From: Corynebacterium pseudogenitalium
Lineage (GTDB): Bacteria; Actinomycetota; Actinomycetes; Mycobacteriales; Mycobacteriaceae
NCBI RefSeq assembly: GCF_024453815.1
Contig: NZ_CP072934.1
Coordinates: forward strand, 1-64,000
Reading direction: 5' to 3'
Length of the DNA: 64,000 nucleotides
A program made the position numbers and the translations under genes. Under the pieces are notes generated by a model. The model did no database searches. It saw nothing but the letters and a program-made list of their open reading frames with translations, and was not told the DNA's origin. Numbering within the stretch: position 1 is the stretch's first letter; every line of letters starts with the position of its first letter. Shown in pieces: positions 21,651 to 30,408 of the stretch.

Positions 21651-22523
21651 TTAGCTCGTTTTCTTGTTGTAGGCCTGCCTCATAGCGTTGCGTTTGTTCT
21701 CCTGTGAGGATTTTCCCGCCGCGTTTGAGTCCCCGCCAGTGTTTTCTGGCAGAGACGCTATAGCTTTTCCCAGCACATCACTGGTGTCCTTCCACAGCTT
21801 GTTTTCTTTGCGCAGCTTGGCGTTTTCTCGTTGTAGTGCGTTGTACTCCTTGCGGGTAATGGTGACCATGTCGTTGTTGGTGGCCTTGGGCGTGTTCATG
21901 GGTTCTACCTTTCTTGTGTGCGTGTAGTGGGCAATCGTGCCGTTTGCGACTTTCTCGATCCAGCCATGCATCGCTGACTGCAAGATACCGTGTTTATCCA
22001 ACAAGGCTTGTTTTGTCCCATGCGGGGCAGCCACATACTGGTGGACAAGTGAGATGATTGCTTCAGCGTCTAACACCACCGGTACAGGGGTAGTTGCCCC
22101 GGTATAGACTGCGGCGCGTTGTTGCTGGGTAAACGTGCCAAGATCAAAACGCTTCATCCACCGAATCACTCGTGATGCGTCCATGTCGTGACGGGCCAGC
22201 CAAACCTGCTTCGTCCCGTACGGCAGTTGGTGATAGATCCTGACCATCTGCTGTTTCTGAGTATTGCTATAGGTGATAATCCCGCGATCTGGGGTGTTGG
22301 GGATAAACACGACTGCCACAGCATCCGGCATGACCAACTCACTATCGGAAAGCGTGGCACCGGGTGCAAGGGTGACAGTCGGCAACGCCAGCACATCGCG
22401 TGCAGATGGCAGGCTTGCACGCCGACGTTTACGAGTTCTGCCGGGGTCGGGGTTGGTGTTGTAGTCTGCCCAATCCTTCTCCGGTGGGTTTGGTATCAGC
22501 GGGGGAATATCGTGCGGGGACAT
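21651..22523 (-). CDS. IS transposase OrfA (DNA-binding)
   Basis: The 290-residue product is long for an IS3-type OrfA. It has two tandem helix-turn-helix-like units that share P-x-G-T-K-x-x-(W/L)-L (LPYGTKQVWLARH and APHGTKQALLDKH). A coiled, Lys-rich tail (LQRENAKLRKENKLWKD) resembles the leucine zipper of OrfA proteins. AAGGAGG precedes the ATG by about 10 bases. It stops at TAA just where the OrfB frame takes over. Confidence 0.82.
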   Translation of the reverse strand: MSPHDIPPLIPNPPEKDWADYNTNPDPGRTRKRRRASLPSARDVLALPTVTLAPGATLSDSELVMPDAVAVVFIPNTPDRGIITYSNTQKQQMVRIYHQLPYGTKQVWLARHDMDASRVIRWMKRFDLGTFTQQQRAAVYTGATTPVPVVLDAEAIISLVHQYVAAPHGTKQALLDKHGILQSAMHGWIEKVANGTIAHYTHTRKVEPMNTPKATNNDMVTITRKEYNALQRENAKLRKENKLWKDTSDVLGKAIASLPENTGGDSNAAGKSSQENKRNAMRQAYNKKTS

Positions 22524-22567
22524 GGGTGTGGACCTCCTTCAGGTTCTGGCCCACAACCAGCCTGCCA

Positions 22568-23001
22568 CCTAGGGCCAGTGAGGGAATTTGGTGCGCAGGC
22601 CAAGCATCACGACACCACATTCCCGAATCTCGAAAAGGCGACGCGACGTTTCCCCAGGTCGTCAACTCCACGAGGAGGAATTTGGTGCACTCCCCCTCAC
22701 CTCAGTGCCAAAGCACGCAACTCTCTCTTCACGAGCTGGGTTTTTACCCCTTCCCCCAACAAGAATTGCGTCTTTTGGCACTGGCATCTCCCGATGGGAC
22801 ACCACATTCCCTCCCCGACCCCCATCGACCTGGGCTTTTCCAAACCCGGCTGCCAAAATCCAGGAATTTGGTGCGCGCATCCCCTGCCCAGACACCAAAT
22901 TCCCGAATCTCCCGAAAAGGCGCCGCAGCGTTTCCCCAGGTTGCCGAACCCGCATATAGGAATGTGGTGCCAGGGACCAGGCCCCAGCGCCCACACACCC
23001 C
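22568..23001. repeat. Cluster of dispersed repeats A and B
   Basis: No gene lies in this gap. It holds the closing half of a family A unit (to 22594), a full A unit at 22611-22688, a full B unit at 22704-22782 (AGTGCCAAAGCACGCAA to TTGCGTCTTTTGGCACT), an A unit at 22798-22874 and another at 22891-22970. The apparent reading frames across it are products of the repeats. The YhgE-type gene ends at 23002. Confidence 0.7.
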
Positions 23002-25095
23002 CTACAACGCCAGCTCTGGGTGGATGTCCTTGTCGTTGAGGATGCGGCGCTTCCACATGCCCCACGCGCTGATCAACCACGCGGCCACTGCGAGCAGTGT
23101 GAGGACCACGATGGCGCGCAGCAGGCGCGGGTCTTCGGCGTGGTTGCCGAAGAAGGCGACGCGGATCATATCCACGGTAAAGCGCATCGGGTCCCAGTCG
23201 TGGACCCACTGGATGAACCCTGGCTGCACTTCGGGCGGGTAGAGGCCGTTGGATGCCACCAGCTGGAGGGACATGAGCGCCATGGTGACCAGTCTGCCGG
23301 TGGCGGGGCCGAAGACCATGTTGATGGCGAGGATCAGCGACATGAACACCCAGGAGCCGAACCACAGCACGCCGAACAGGCCGAGTGGGTGCTTCGGCTC
23401 GACGCCGATCGCGACGACCTGCACGAGCCACAGCAGCACGGCCTGCACGAAGCCGACGATGAGGGCCGGTAGCAGGGTGTGGGCGACCATGCGGAAGGGG
23501 TTGGTGCCGGAGTCGATGACGCGGCGCGAGAACGGCGCGAGGATCATGTAGAGCACCAGCCCGCCGATCCACAGGGAGAGGGACAGGAAGAAGGGGGAGA
23601 GGCCCTTGCCGAAGAAGGTGAGTTCGTCGCCGGTGTTGTTGTGCACGACGGGGTTGCCGGCGGCCTCGGTGGCTTTCTCGAGGCGGTCGCCTTCCCACGT
23701 CGGGGCTTTGTCGGCGCCTTCGTTGAGTTTGAGGCTGAGTTCGCCGGTGCCGTCGCTGAGGGTGACGAGGCCGTCGTTCAGGTCGTTGAGGCCGACGACG
23801 AGCTGGTTGGAGCCACCCGCGAGTTTGGAGGTGCCTTCGGCTGCGGAGTTCGCTCCCACGACGAGGCGGGAGGAGCCGTCCTTCAGCTTGCCGACGCCCA
23901 CTACGAGCGTGCCGGAGCCGTCCTGCAGCATCCGCAGGCCCTGCGCCAGCGTCTGCGCACCGGCGGCGGCTTGGTCCATGCCGGAGCGGTACTTGGCGGT
24001 GGGGTCGTTGAGCTGGGTGGACAGTTCGTGGGCGCCGTTGCGCAGCCTGGTCAGGTCGTTGATCATCTGCGGGTTCATGGCGACGAACTGGTCGCCGTTG
24101 AGCTGAGCTTTCAGGCCGCGGGCCTGATTGGCCAGGTCGGCCGCGCCGGGGACTGGGGTGGCGTCGAGTTGGCGGATGGCCTGGTCCAGGGTGGCGTTGA
24201 TGCTGTTGAAGGTGTTCTGGGCCACGTTGAGCTGGTCCGTGATGGAGGTCAGCTTGCCTACGCCGCCGGCGATGGCGGCTGCTCCGGCGCCCAGCTGGTT
24301 GGTGCCGTCTTGGAGGGCGGAGAGGCCGTCGGCAAGCTTGTTGGCGCCTTGGGAGGCTTCGCCGAGCTTCTCGTTGAGGGTGTTAGCGCCCTGCTGGAGT
24401 TCGCCGATGCCGGAGTCGAGTTGCTGCGCGCCGTCGGCGAGCTTCTTGATGCCGTTGTCGAGCTCCCCGACGCCGCCGTTGAGCTTGCCGGCGCCGTCCT
24501 TCAGTTTGCCGCTGCCGTCCTTGGCTTTGTGCGCGCCGTCATCGAGTTTGCCCGCGCCGTCGGCGGCTTTCACCATGCCGTCGTGGATGGTGTTGAAGCC
24601 GACGAAGAGCTGGTTGACCACCTCTTTACTCACGCTCTCTGAGATGACGGAGCTCATGATCAGGGTCACCTGGTTGCCCAGCATGGTGGGAATGAACCCG
24701 TTGGTCTCATTAAGGGAGATGTTGAGTTTCGCCTGGTGGGGGTTGTCGGAGTTGACGGATTCGGCGGCTTCGGAGAAGTCGCTGGGGATCTCCACGCCAA
24801 GGTAATAGGTGCCGTCGGCGACGCCCTTTTGGGCTTCCTCCGCGCTGACCAGGCGGAAGTCCATGGGTTGCTCGTCCATGAGCTCTTCCACGACGGTCAG
24901 GCCGTGCTCACCCTCGTCCGAGTTGACCAGGGCGACGGGCATCTTGTGCAGGTTGCCCAGCGGGTCGTAGTAGGACCAGACAAACAGCCCGCCGAAGAGC
25001 AGCGGGATGAGCGTGATGGCGATGATGGCGAGCGGCGGCAGTTTGCCGTGACCGAACTTTCGGAAGTTGCTGCCGATGTGCAGCCCTGCGATCAT
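23002..25095 (-). CDS. YhgE/Pip-family membrane protein
   Basis: The 697-residue product has one N-terminal membrane segment (LAIIAITLIPLLFGGLFVW), then a long extracytoplasmic coiled region (about 180-470) built from LxDGAxxLxxG-type heptad repeats (LADGAQQLDSGIGELQQGA and similar). Five or six C-terminal membrane helices follow. This is the layout of YhgE/Pip (phage infection protein-like) and related ABC-2-type proteins. Its start overlaps the stop of the degenerate ABC ATPase gene by 4 bases, so they are coupled. It probably exports or remodels an envelope component; the substrate is unknown. Confidence 0.88.
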   Translation of the reverse strand: MIAGLHIGSNFRKFGHGKLPPLAIIAITLIPLLFGGLFVWSYYDPLGNLHKMPVALVNSDEGEHGLTVVEELMDEQPMDFRLVSAEEAQKGVADGTYYLGVEIPSDFSEAAESVNSDNPHQAKLNISLNETNGFIPTMLGNQVTLIMSSVISESVSKEVVNQLFVGFNTIHDGMVKAADGAGKLDDGAHKAKDGSGKLKDGAGKLNGGVGELDNGIKKLADGAQQLDSGIGELQQGANTLNEKLGEASQGANKLADGLSALQDGTNQLGAGAAAIAGGVGKLTSITDQLNVAQNTFNSINATLDQAIRQLDATPVPGAADLANQARGLKAQLNGDQFVAMNPQMINDLTRLRNGAHELSTQLNDPTAKYRSGMDQAAAGAQTLAQGLRMLQDGSGTLVVGVGKLKDGSSRLVVGANSAAEGTSKLAGGSNQLVVGLNDLNDGLVTLSDGTGELSLKLNEGADKAPTWEGDRLEKATEAAGNPVVHNNTGDELTFFGKGLSPFFLSLSLWIGGLVLYMILAPFSRRVIDSGTNPFRMVAHTLLPALIVGFVQAVLLWLVQVVAIGVEPKHPLGLFGVLWFGSWVFMSLILAINMVFGPATGRLVTMALMSLQLVASNGLYPPEVQPGFIQWVHDWDPMRFTVDMIRVAFFGNHAEDPRLLRAIVVLTLLAVAAWLISAWGMWKRRILNDKDIHPELAL

Positions 25096-25703
25096 AGGTC
25101 CTCCTTGTTCACGCTGTTGACCAGCACTGGTTTGAGTTTTGCGACGTCGCGCAGGTTGTCGATGAATTCTTTGCGTAGTTCAAAGTTACGCAGCTGGTCT
25201 GGGTCGTCGACGATGATGAGCGGCGCGTCTGGTCGCGCGATGAGCGCGAGCAGTACACGCAGCCGCATCCGGTCGACGATGCTGAGGTCGCCGATGCCGA
25301 GCTTGAGTTTGTCCTCGTCCAGGTCGAATTGGAGGGGTTCCAGCCAGGGTTCGACAAGTTCGTGGCCGAGCAGGTCACGCGGGATGCGCCGGAAGAACGG
25401 CAGCTCCCAGGAGATTTGCTCCCGGATGATTTCCTTGGTGGGCACGGAGCGCTCGACGGAGTCGATGAGCGAGATGCCCGCCAGGGCGATCTCGGGGAAG
25501 CGTTGGCGGGCGGTGGTGGGCTCGTCGAAAAGCTCGATGGTGCCGCTGTGTGGTTCGTAGCGGCCGGCGAGCGCCATACTCAGTGTGGACGCGCCGGACT
25601 CGCGCGGCGAGGTGACCAGCGTGAACCCTTCGCCAACCTCGAGGTTGACCGGGTTGTTCCCTGGGCGCACGACGACGTCGACGGCTCGTAGGATGCAGTC
25701 CAT
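25092..25703 (-). CDS. ABC-transporter-like ATPase with degenerate motifs
   Basis: The 203-residue protein follows the ABC ATPase plan: strand, P-loop position, Q-loop area, signature position and Walker B (APLIIVDDPDQL). The P-loop reads SPRESGASTL, so the Walker A lysine is replaced by Ala. The signature is LSIVDRMRLRVLLAL in place of LSGGQ, and the catalytic Glu after Walker B is Asp. It probably binds nucleotide poorly or not at all. It precedes the YhgE-type gene with a 4-base overlap and is divergent from tetR, which likely regulates both. Confidence 0.78.
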   Translation of the reverse strand: MDCILRAVDVVVRPGNNPVNLEVGEGFTLVTSPRESGASTLSMALAGRYEPHSGTIELFDEPTTARQRFPEIALAGISLIDSVERSVPTKEIIREQISWELPFFRRIPRDLLGHELVEPWLEPLQFDLDEDKLKLGIGDLSIVDRMRLRVLLALIARPDAPLIIVDDPDQLRNFELRKEFIDNLRDVAKLKPVLVNSVNKEDL

Positions 25704-25754
25704 TGAACACCTACTTTGGTTGATTTTCGTTGCAGAATGGTGCTAAGCGTAGGA

Positions 25755-25775
25755 TTGACTATCAGTTAATGTCAA
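25755..25775. promoter_or_regulatory. Putative TetR operator
   Basis: TTGAC-N11-GTCAA with internal ACTATCAGTTA symmetry lies in the 88-base gap between the divergent ABC-like and tetR genes, 16 bases before the tetR start. The position suits an autoregulatory operator; no family consensus was available to test it. Confidence 0.5.
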
Positions 25776-25791
25776 GCGGAAAGGAAGCACC

Positions 25792-26358
25792 ATGCGAGCC
25801 GATGCGAGACAGAAGCGCGAACAGCTGATCCGGGCGGCGGTGGAGAACTTCCGCACCCGCCCGAACTCGGAGGTCACGCTTGGCGAGATCGCGGAGCACG
25901 CTGGGGTGGGCATCGCCACGCTGTACAGGCACTTTCCGACGCGCGCCGACCTGCGCCAGGCGTGCGCCCTCGAGTTCATTGACGTGCTCGACGCGAAGCT
26001 GGGGGACACGCTGGCCAAGTTTGACAGCGCCCCGGAGGAGCAGTGGCGCGCTTTCATTTGGGCGTGCGCCGACTCGGGTATCGGCATGCTGGTGGCGGCC
26101 CCGGCGGACGAGCCGCCGCACGCCCTGGAGCCCACGGTGCGGCAGCGCCGCGACGAGTTCTTCGCGCACGCCCAAGAGCTGCTGGACCTCGCCGCCGCTC
26201 ACGGCCTGGTGGACCCAGCGCTGACTCCCTCCGAGATCGCCGCCGAGCTCATCGTGGTGACCCGCCCCATGAGTGCGAATCTGCGCAACCTTTTCCCAGA
26301 CGTGAAGACCCGCCTGGTCAACCACCTGTTGCTGGCGTGGCGGGTGGACGCCAGCTAG
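25792..26358 (+). CDS. TetR-family transcriptional regulator
   Basis: The 188-residue protein has the TetR N-terminal helix-turn-helix (LIRAAVENF, then LGEIAEHAGVGIATLYRHFP near 33-52) and a helical ligand-binding domain. GGAAAGGAAG precedes ATG at 25792. It is divergent from the ABC-like/YhgE pair and probably represses that operon. It ends 3 bases before the convergent 26362 gene. Confidence 0.92.
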   Translation: MRADARQKREQLIRAAVENFRTRPNSEVTLGEIAEHAGVGIATLYRHFPTRADLRQACALEFIDVLDAKLGDTLAKFDSAPEEQWRAFIWACADSGIGMLVAAPADEPPHALEPTVRQRRDEFFAHAQELLDLAAAHGLVDPALTPSEIAAELIVVTRPMSANLRNLFPDVKTRLVNHLLLAWRVDAS

Positions 26359-26361
26359 CAG

Positions 26362-26934
26362 CTACTTCGTAGCGCGGCGCTGCTCGTCGTCGAGGGCGTC
26401 GAGGGTGCTGAACTGGTCGTCGGCGGAATCGGTGGAGTACACCAGCGTCGCCGTTCCCTCAGACCCGCCTTCAGTCGCGTCTTCCCGCAGCGCGTGCTTC
26501 GGCTCGTGGTTGCGCTCCTCGAGCTTTTCGCGCAGGTAGAACTCCCACAGCGCCCAGCCGCCGGCCGCGAGCGCGCAAGCACCGAGGGAGGCGAACAGGA
26601 CCTTCGAGCCGGTCCCACGCTTGCGCGCTTCCTTCTTCAGCGCGATCTGGCGAGCCTTGCGGTCAGGGGCGGTCGCGGCGTGGAGGGCGCGGCGGGCGTC
26701 GATACGCGCGTGGCTGGCGCGGGTGACTTTGCCGGCCTGCTGGCGCGCGGCGTCGTAGATCCCCTCGAGCTGTGGCACGTCGGCGAGGTCGTGGAGGTCG
26801 TCGATGTTGTCGTCCTTGATGGCTTCGGTGAGTGCTTCGTAGACGTCGCGCTGCTGCTTGCTGTTGAGTTCGCGGAAGTAGTTCCAGGCGCCGCTGATGC
26901 CGCGCAGTGCGAGTCGTGCAGTGGTGAGGTTCAT
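26362..26934 (-). CDS. Hypothetical protein with one membrane segment
   Basis: The 190-residue product has a soluble helical N-terminal part (SGAWNYFRELNSKQQRDV, then acidic IKDDNIDDLHDLAD) and a basic stretch KARQIALKKEARKR. One membrane segment (VLFASLGACALAAGGWALW) near 120-138 and an acidic tail follow. ATG at 26934 has AAGGAG six bases upstream, so an earlier start at 26988 is unlikely. The leader ACGAAGGAGCACAC is nearly the same as that of the DoxX-like gene at 20437. Function unknown. Confidence 0.75.
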   Translation of the reverse strand: MNLTTARLALRGISGAWNYFRELNSKQQRDVYEALTEAIKDDNIDDLHDLADVPQLEGIYDAARQQAGKVTRASHARIDARRALHAATAPDRKARQIALKKEARKRGTGSKVLFASLGACALAAGGWALWEFYLREKLEERNHEPKHALREDATEGGSEGTATLVYSTDSADDQFSTLDALDDEQRRATK

Positions 26935-27011
26935 GTGTGCTCCTTCGTTGTGTTCTTTCCCAACCACCCTAGCGGGCTGCACCGACATGTGCCCCCACAG
27001 TCCGCACGAAG

Positions 27012-27069
27012 TAGACCAAGCGGTTCAGTTTTGGGAAATATTATTCACATTTCGCAGGTCGCTGACCTG
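27012..27069 (+). promoter_or_regulatory. Candidate regulatory sites upstream of metF
   Basis: TAGAC-N6-GTTCA at 27012-27027 is an imperfect match to the McbR-type operator TAGAC-N6-GTCTA known from corynebacterial methionine genes (8 of 10 arm bases). CAGGTC-GCT-GACCTG at 27055-27069 is a perfect palindrome with 6-bp arms. Either could control metF-metE; no riboswitch fold was recognised. Confidence 0.45.
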
Positions 27070-27173
27070 TGGCAATACATCGCGATACGCAAAAGTAGTT
27101 GTGCACCCTTGCGGCCAGTCTTAAATTTCATTGCACCCCATCAACAGGAAGCAACAGAAGGCAGGTGAGTCAG

Positions 27174-28118
27174 GTGCGGCAGGCAACGTTGGAAACGCGG
27201 ATCTCGGCGTCGGCACCGTTGGACGGCATCGAGGAGGAGCTCGCACCACGCCCGCAGCGGGCACGCACGGCGCTCAGCTTCGAGGTGATCCCACCGCGTC
27301 ACAGCGCCGACTCCGCCAAGCTCGACGCCCTCATCCAAGGGCTCGCCGCCTACCAACCCGACTACGTGTCGGTCACCAGCTCGCACCGCAGCGACTGGTT
27401 GGAAGGCACCGCCCGCCTCATCGAGCGCATCGCGCAGACCACGAGCATGCGCCCTATCGCGCACCTCGCCTGCACCGCCGGCACGCCCGACGAGCTGCGG
27501 CAGTGGATCACCCAGCTTATCGACGCCGGCGTCCGCGGATTCCTCGCCCTTCGCGGCGACATCCCAGCCGGACTCGACCGCCTGCCCGACACACACCTGC
27601 AGTACGCGACGGACTTGCTCAACCTGATCCAGGACGTCGCTGACGCACAGGCCTACCGCCTCGCGGCGGGCAAGCTGGCGCTGTCGGTGGCCTGCTACCC
27701 GCGGGGACACGCGGAGAGCACCAGCGACGACCAGGACCTGGACGTGTTGCTGGCCAAGCAGCGCCTCGGCGCCGACTTCGCCATCACGCAGCTGTTCTTC
27801 GACGCGCAGGACTACCTCAGCTTCGCGGAGCGTGCCCGGCTCGCCGGGGTGCGCATCCCGCTGATCCCCGGCATCATGCCGATGACCAGCGTGAACCGGG
27901 TGCGCAGGATGGGTGAGTTGTCCGGTGTGGCACCCCCGGTGGACGTCATCAAGCAGCTTGAAGCGGCGCGGACACCGGAGGAAGAGCACCAGATTGGCAT
28001 GCGACTCACCGTTGCATTAGCGCGCACGATTCTGCAGGCCGGCGCCGGTGGCCTGCATGTTTACACACATAACGACTTAGCAGTAACACGTGAACTATTG
28101 AAAGGACTCAACCTGTGA
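27174..28118 (+). CDS. metF: Methylenetetrahydrofolate reductase-type protein
   Basis: MetF reduces methylene-THF to methyl-THF, the methyl donor for methionine synthesis. The 314-residue product has the TIM-barrel start LSFEVIPPRH with the catalytic Glu, LACTAGT-type strand, RGD in LALRGDIP, and IPGIMPM near the end. GTG at 27174 is preferred because AGGTGAG stands 5 bases upstream; the frame is open back to 27099, but those residues do not look conserved. The metE GTG overlaps the metF TGA by 4 bases, so the two are translationally coupled and act in sequence in methionine synthesis. Confidence 0.9.
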   Translation: MRQATLETRISASAPLDGIEEELAPRPQRARTALSFEVIPPRHSADSAKLDALIQGLAAYQPDYVSVTSSHRSDWLEGTARLIERIAQTTSMRPIAHLACTAGTPDELRQWITQLIDAGVRGFLALRGDIPAGLDRLPDTHLQYATDLLNLIQDVADAQAYRLAAGKLALSVACYPRGHAESTSDDQDLDVLLAKQRLGADFAITQLFFDAQDYLSFAERARLAGVRIPLIPGIMPMTSVNRVRRMGELSGVAPPVDVIKQLEAARTPEEEHQIGMRLTVALARTILQAGAGGLHVYTHNDLAVTRELLKGLNL

Positions 28119-30367
28119 GCACCGTAGCATTCCCCACCACGACCATCGAGGGCTACCCGAGGATCGGCGCGCAACGCGAACTGAAGCGCGCCCTGGAGTC
28201 CTACTGGTCCGGGCAGATCGACGCGGACACGTTCCGCTCCACGACGCGCGCCCTGCGCATCGATACGTACAACCACCTGCGTGACCTCGGTCTCTCCGAG
28301 CCCTACGCCATCCCGGCGGACGTCGCCCTCTACGACCACGTCCTGGAGACCGCGCTGACCGTCGGCCTCGTCGCCGGCGGCACCGACCTTGACGAGGAGT
28401 TCGCGCTTGCTCGCGGCACCGCCACCCGCGTGCCGCTGGAGATGACCAAGTGGTTCGACACCAACTACCACTACCTCGTGCCCGAGGTCGCCGCTGGTCA
28501 GGAGATCACGCCGGTGCCGGACCGCATCGTGCGCATCGTGGAGGAGGCCCGCGAGGCCGGCCACCAGGTTCGCCCGTACCTCGTCGGCCCGGTCACGCTC
28601 CTCGCGCTGTCGAAGCCGGTGGAGTGGTCCCTGCTCCCGGTCCTCGTCGAGGCATACGCCCAGGTCTTCGCGGCGCTGCGCCAGGCCGGTGTGGAGTGGG
28701 TCCAGGTCGCCGAGCCGATCGTCGTCGCTGACGTTGACACCCCGGATACCGATATCGCGCGCTACCTGGGTGAGGCATGGTCGACGCTCCTCGGCGCCGA
28801 CGCCCGCCCGAACGTCTACCTGACCACCCCATACGGCGCCGCCGACGCCGCCCTGCCCGTCCTCGGCGAACTGAAGCCCGAAGCCCTCCATGTGGACCTG
28901 TCCCCATGGACCCTGCAGGCCACCCCTGACTACGTCGAGCAGGTCCGCACCCACGTCGCGCCCGAGACACTCCTCGTCGCCGGACTTATCGACGGCCGCA
29001 ACGTCTGGGCCGCCGACCTCGCCGAACGCACCGAAATCCTCACCACCCTCGGCGCCACATCGGTGACCACGTCCACCTCGCTGCAGCACGTGCCGCACAC
29101 CCTCAAGGCCGAGCGCAACCTGCCCGTCGACGTCGCCACCTGGCTCGCCTTCGCCGACGAGAAGATCGCCGAAGCCCTCGCCCTGAGCGCCGGCCCGCAG
29201 GCCGCCGAGGTCGCGTTCGCCGCATCTGCACGGGTCGCGCGGACCCGCGCGGAGTCCCCGCTGCGCCACGACGAGGCCGTCGCCAAGCGTCTTGGCACTC
29301 TTCCTGCAGGTCAGGTGCAGCGCCAGCCCCTGTTCGCCGAGCGCCAGCAAGCCCAGCGCGAGGCGCTGAACCTCCCCAGCTTGCCGACGACCACCATCGG
29401 CTCCTTCCCACAAACCCCCGAGATCCGCCAAGCCCGCGCCGCACACCGCAACGGCACACTCAGCGACGCTCAATACAAGGAAGCGCTGCAGCAAGAAATC
29501 AAGCAGGTCATCGAACTGCAAGAAGAAATCGGCATCGACGTCCTCGTCCACGGCGAAGCCGAACGCAACGACATGGTCCAGTACTTCGCCGAACTCCTCG
29601 ACGGCTTCGTCGTCACCGAAAACGGCTGGGTCCAGTCCTACGGCTCCCGCTGCACCCGCCCACCAATCGTTTACGGCGACGTCTCCCGACCAGCCCCAAT
29701 GACCGTCGAATGGGCCACCTACGCCCAATCCCTCTCCAACAAGCCAGTCAAGGGCATGCTCACCGGCCCTGTCACCATCCTGGCCTGGTCCTTCAAACGC
29801 GACGACGTCCCCCTGTCCGTCTCCGCCGACCAAATCGGCGCCGCCCTCGCCGACGAAGTCCGCGACCTCGAGGAAGCCGGCATCAGCATCATCCAAATCG
29901 ACGAGCCCGCCCTGCGCGAACTCCTCCCACTCCGAGCAAAGGATCGCCCGTCCTACCTCGACTGGGCCGTCCGCTCCTTCCGACTCGTCTCCTTGAACGC
30001 CACACCGACCACCCAGATCCACACCCACCTCTGCTACTCAGAGTTCGGCCAGATCATCGACGCAGTCGCCGGCCTCGACGCCGACGTCACCTCCATCGAA
30101 GCCGCCCGCTCTCGCATGGAACTGCTTGCCGACATCGACGACTCCTTCCACTCCGAAATCGGCCCCGGCGTCTGGGACATCCACTCACCACGCGTCCCTT
30201 CCGTCGAGGAAATCGTCGAACTGCTCCAAGCAGCACTGCGTCACGTCCCAGCCGAACACCTCTGGGTCAACCCCGACTGCGGCCTGAAGACGCGCAAGTA
30301 TGAGGAAGTGGTGCCGTCGCTACGCAACCTGGTTGCCGCACGCGACGCGGTGCTCGCCCAGCGCTAA
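28115..30367 (+). CDS. metE: Cobalamin-independent methionine synthase
   Basis: MetE transfers the methyl group of methyl-THF-polyglutamate to homocysteine, using zinc. The 750-residue product has both barrels: N-terminal IEGYPRIGAQRELKRALESYW, the central TTIGSFPQT near 427-435, and HGEAERNDMVQYF near 479-491. The zinc ligands are the His and Cys of HTHLCYSEF near 636-640 and the Cys of NPDCGLKTRKY near 721. It starts with GTG, which overlaps the metF stop. The 3' half uses many C-ending codons. No B12 riboswitch is seen. Confidence 0.96.
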   Translation: MSTVAFPTTTIEGYPRIGAQRELKRALESYWSGQIDADTFRSTTRALRIDTYNHLRDLGLSEPYAIPADVALYDHVLETALTVGLVAGGTDLDEEFALARGTATRVPLEMTKWFDTNYHYLVPEVAAGQEITPVPDRIVRIVEEAREAGHQVRPYLVGPVTLLALSKPVEWSLLPVLVEAYAQVFAALRQAGVEWVQVAEPIVVADVDTPDTDIARYLGEAWSTLLGADARPNVYLTTPYGAADAALPVLGELKPEALHVDLSPWTLQATPDYVEQVRTHVAPETLLVAGLIDGRNVWAADLAERTEILTTLGATSVTTSTSLQHVPHTLKAERNLPVDVATWLAFADEKIAEALALSAGPQAAEVAFAASARVARTRAESPLRHDEAVAKRLGTLPAGQVQRQPLFAERQQAQREALNLPSLPTTTIGSFPQTPEIRQARAAHRNGTLSDAQYKEALQQEIKQVIELQEEIGIDVLVHGEAERNDMVQYFAELLDGFVVTENGWVQSYGSRCTRPPIVYGDVSRPAPMTVEWATYAQSLSNKPVKGMLTGPVTILAWSFKRDDVPLSVSADQIGAALADEVRDLEEAGISIIQIDEPALRELLPLRAKDRPSYLDWAVRSFRLVSLNATPTTQIHTHLCYSEFGQIIDAVAGLDADVTSIEAARSRMELLADIDDSFHSEIGPGVWDIHSPRVPSVEEIVELLQAALRHVPAEHLWVNPDCGLKTRKYEEVVPSLRNLVAARDAVLAQR

Positions 30368-30408
30368 CACCGGACGAGGGGCGTGGAGGGTCGTGTACGC
30401 TGTACACC

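Larger units (their letters stand above)
20603..22567 (-). mobile_element. IS3-like insertion sequence, copy 1
   Basis: A 1,965-bp element with imperfect terminal inverted repeats. The left end TGTCAAG-TGGTTGTGGGCC and the right end (read inward) TGGCAGGCTGGTTGTGGGCC share the block TGGTTGTGGGCCAGA. It holds two minus-strand frames, orfA and orfB, with orfB in the -1 frame, as in IS3-type elements. No clear target duplication is visible at the flanks. It is inserted in a unit of dispersed repeat family A. Confidence 0.88.

Noticed and set aside
20603..22567. Target-site duplication for IS copy 1
   Set aside because: The flanks (CTG on the left, CCT on the right) do not match in a 3-5 base repeat; likewise TTA and CTA at copy 2.
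22188..23698. Open frames through the dispersed repeats and antisense to the YhgE-type gene
   Set aside because: Their sequence follows the repeat units or the complementary strand and lacks protein character.
26935..27173. SAM or B12 riboswitch before metF-metE
   Set aside because: No conserved riboswitch cores or matching stems were recognised; palindromic protein sites are more likely.
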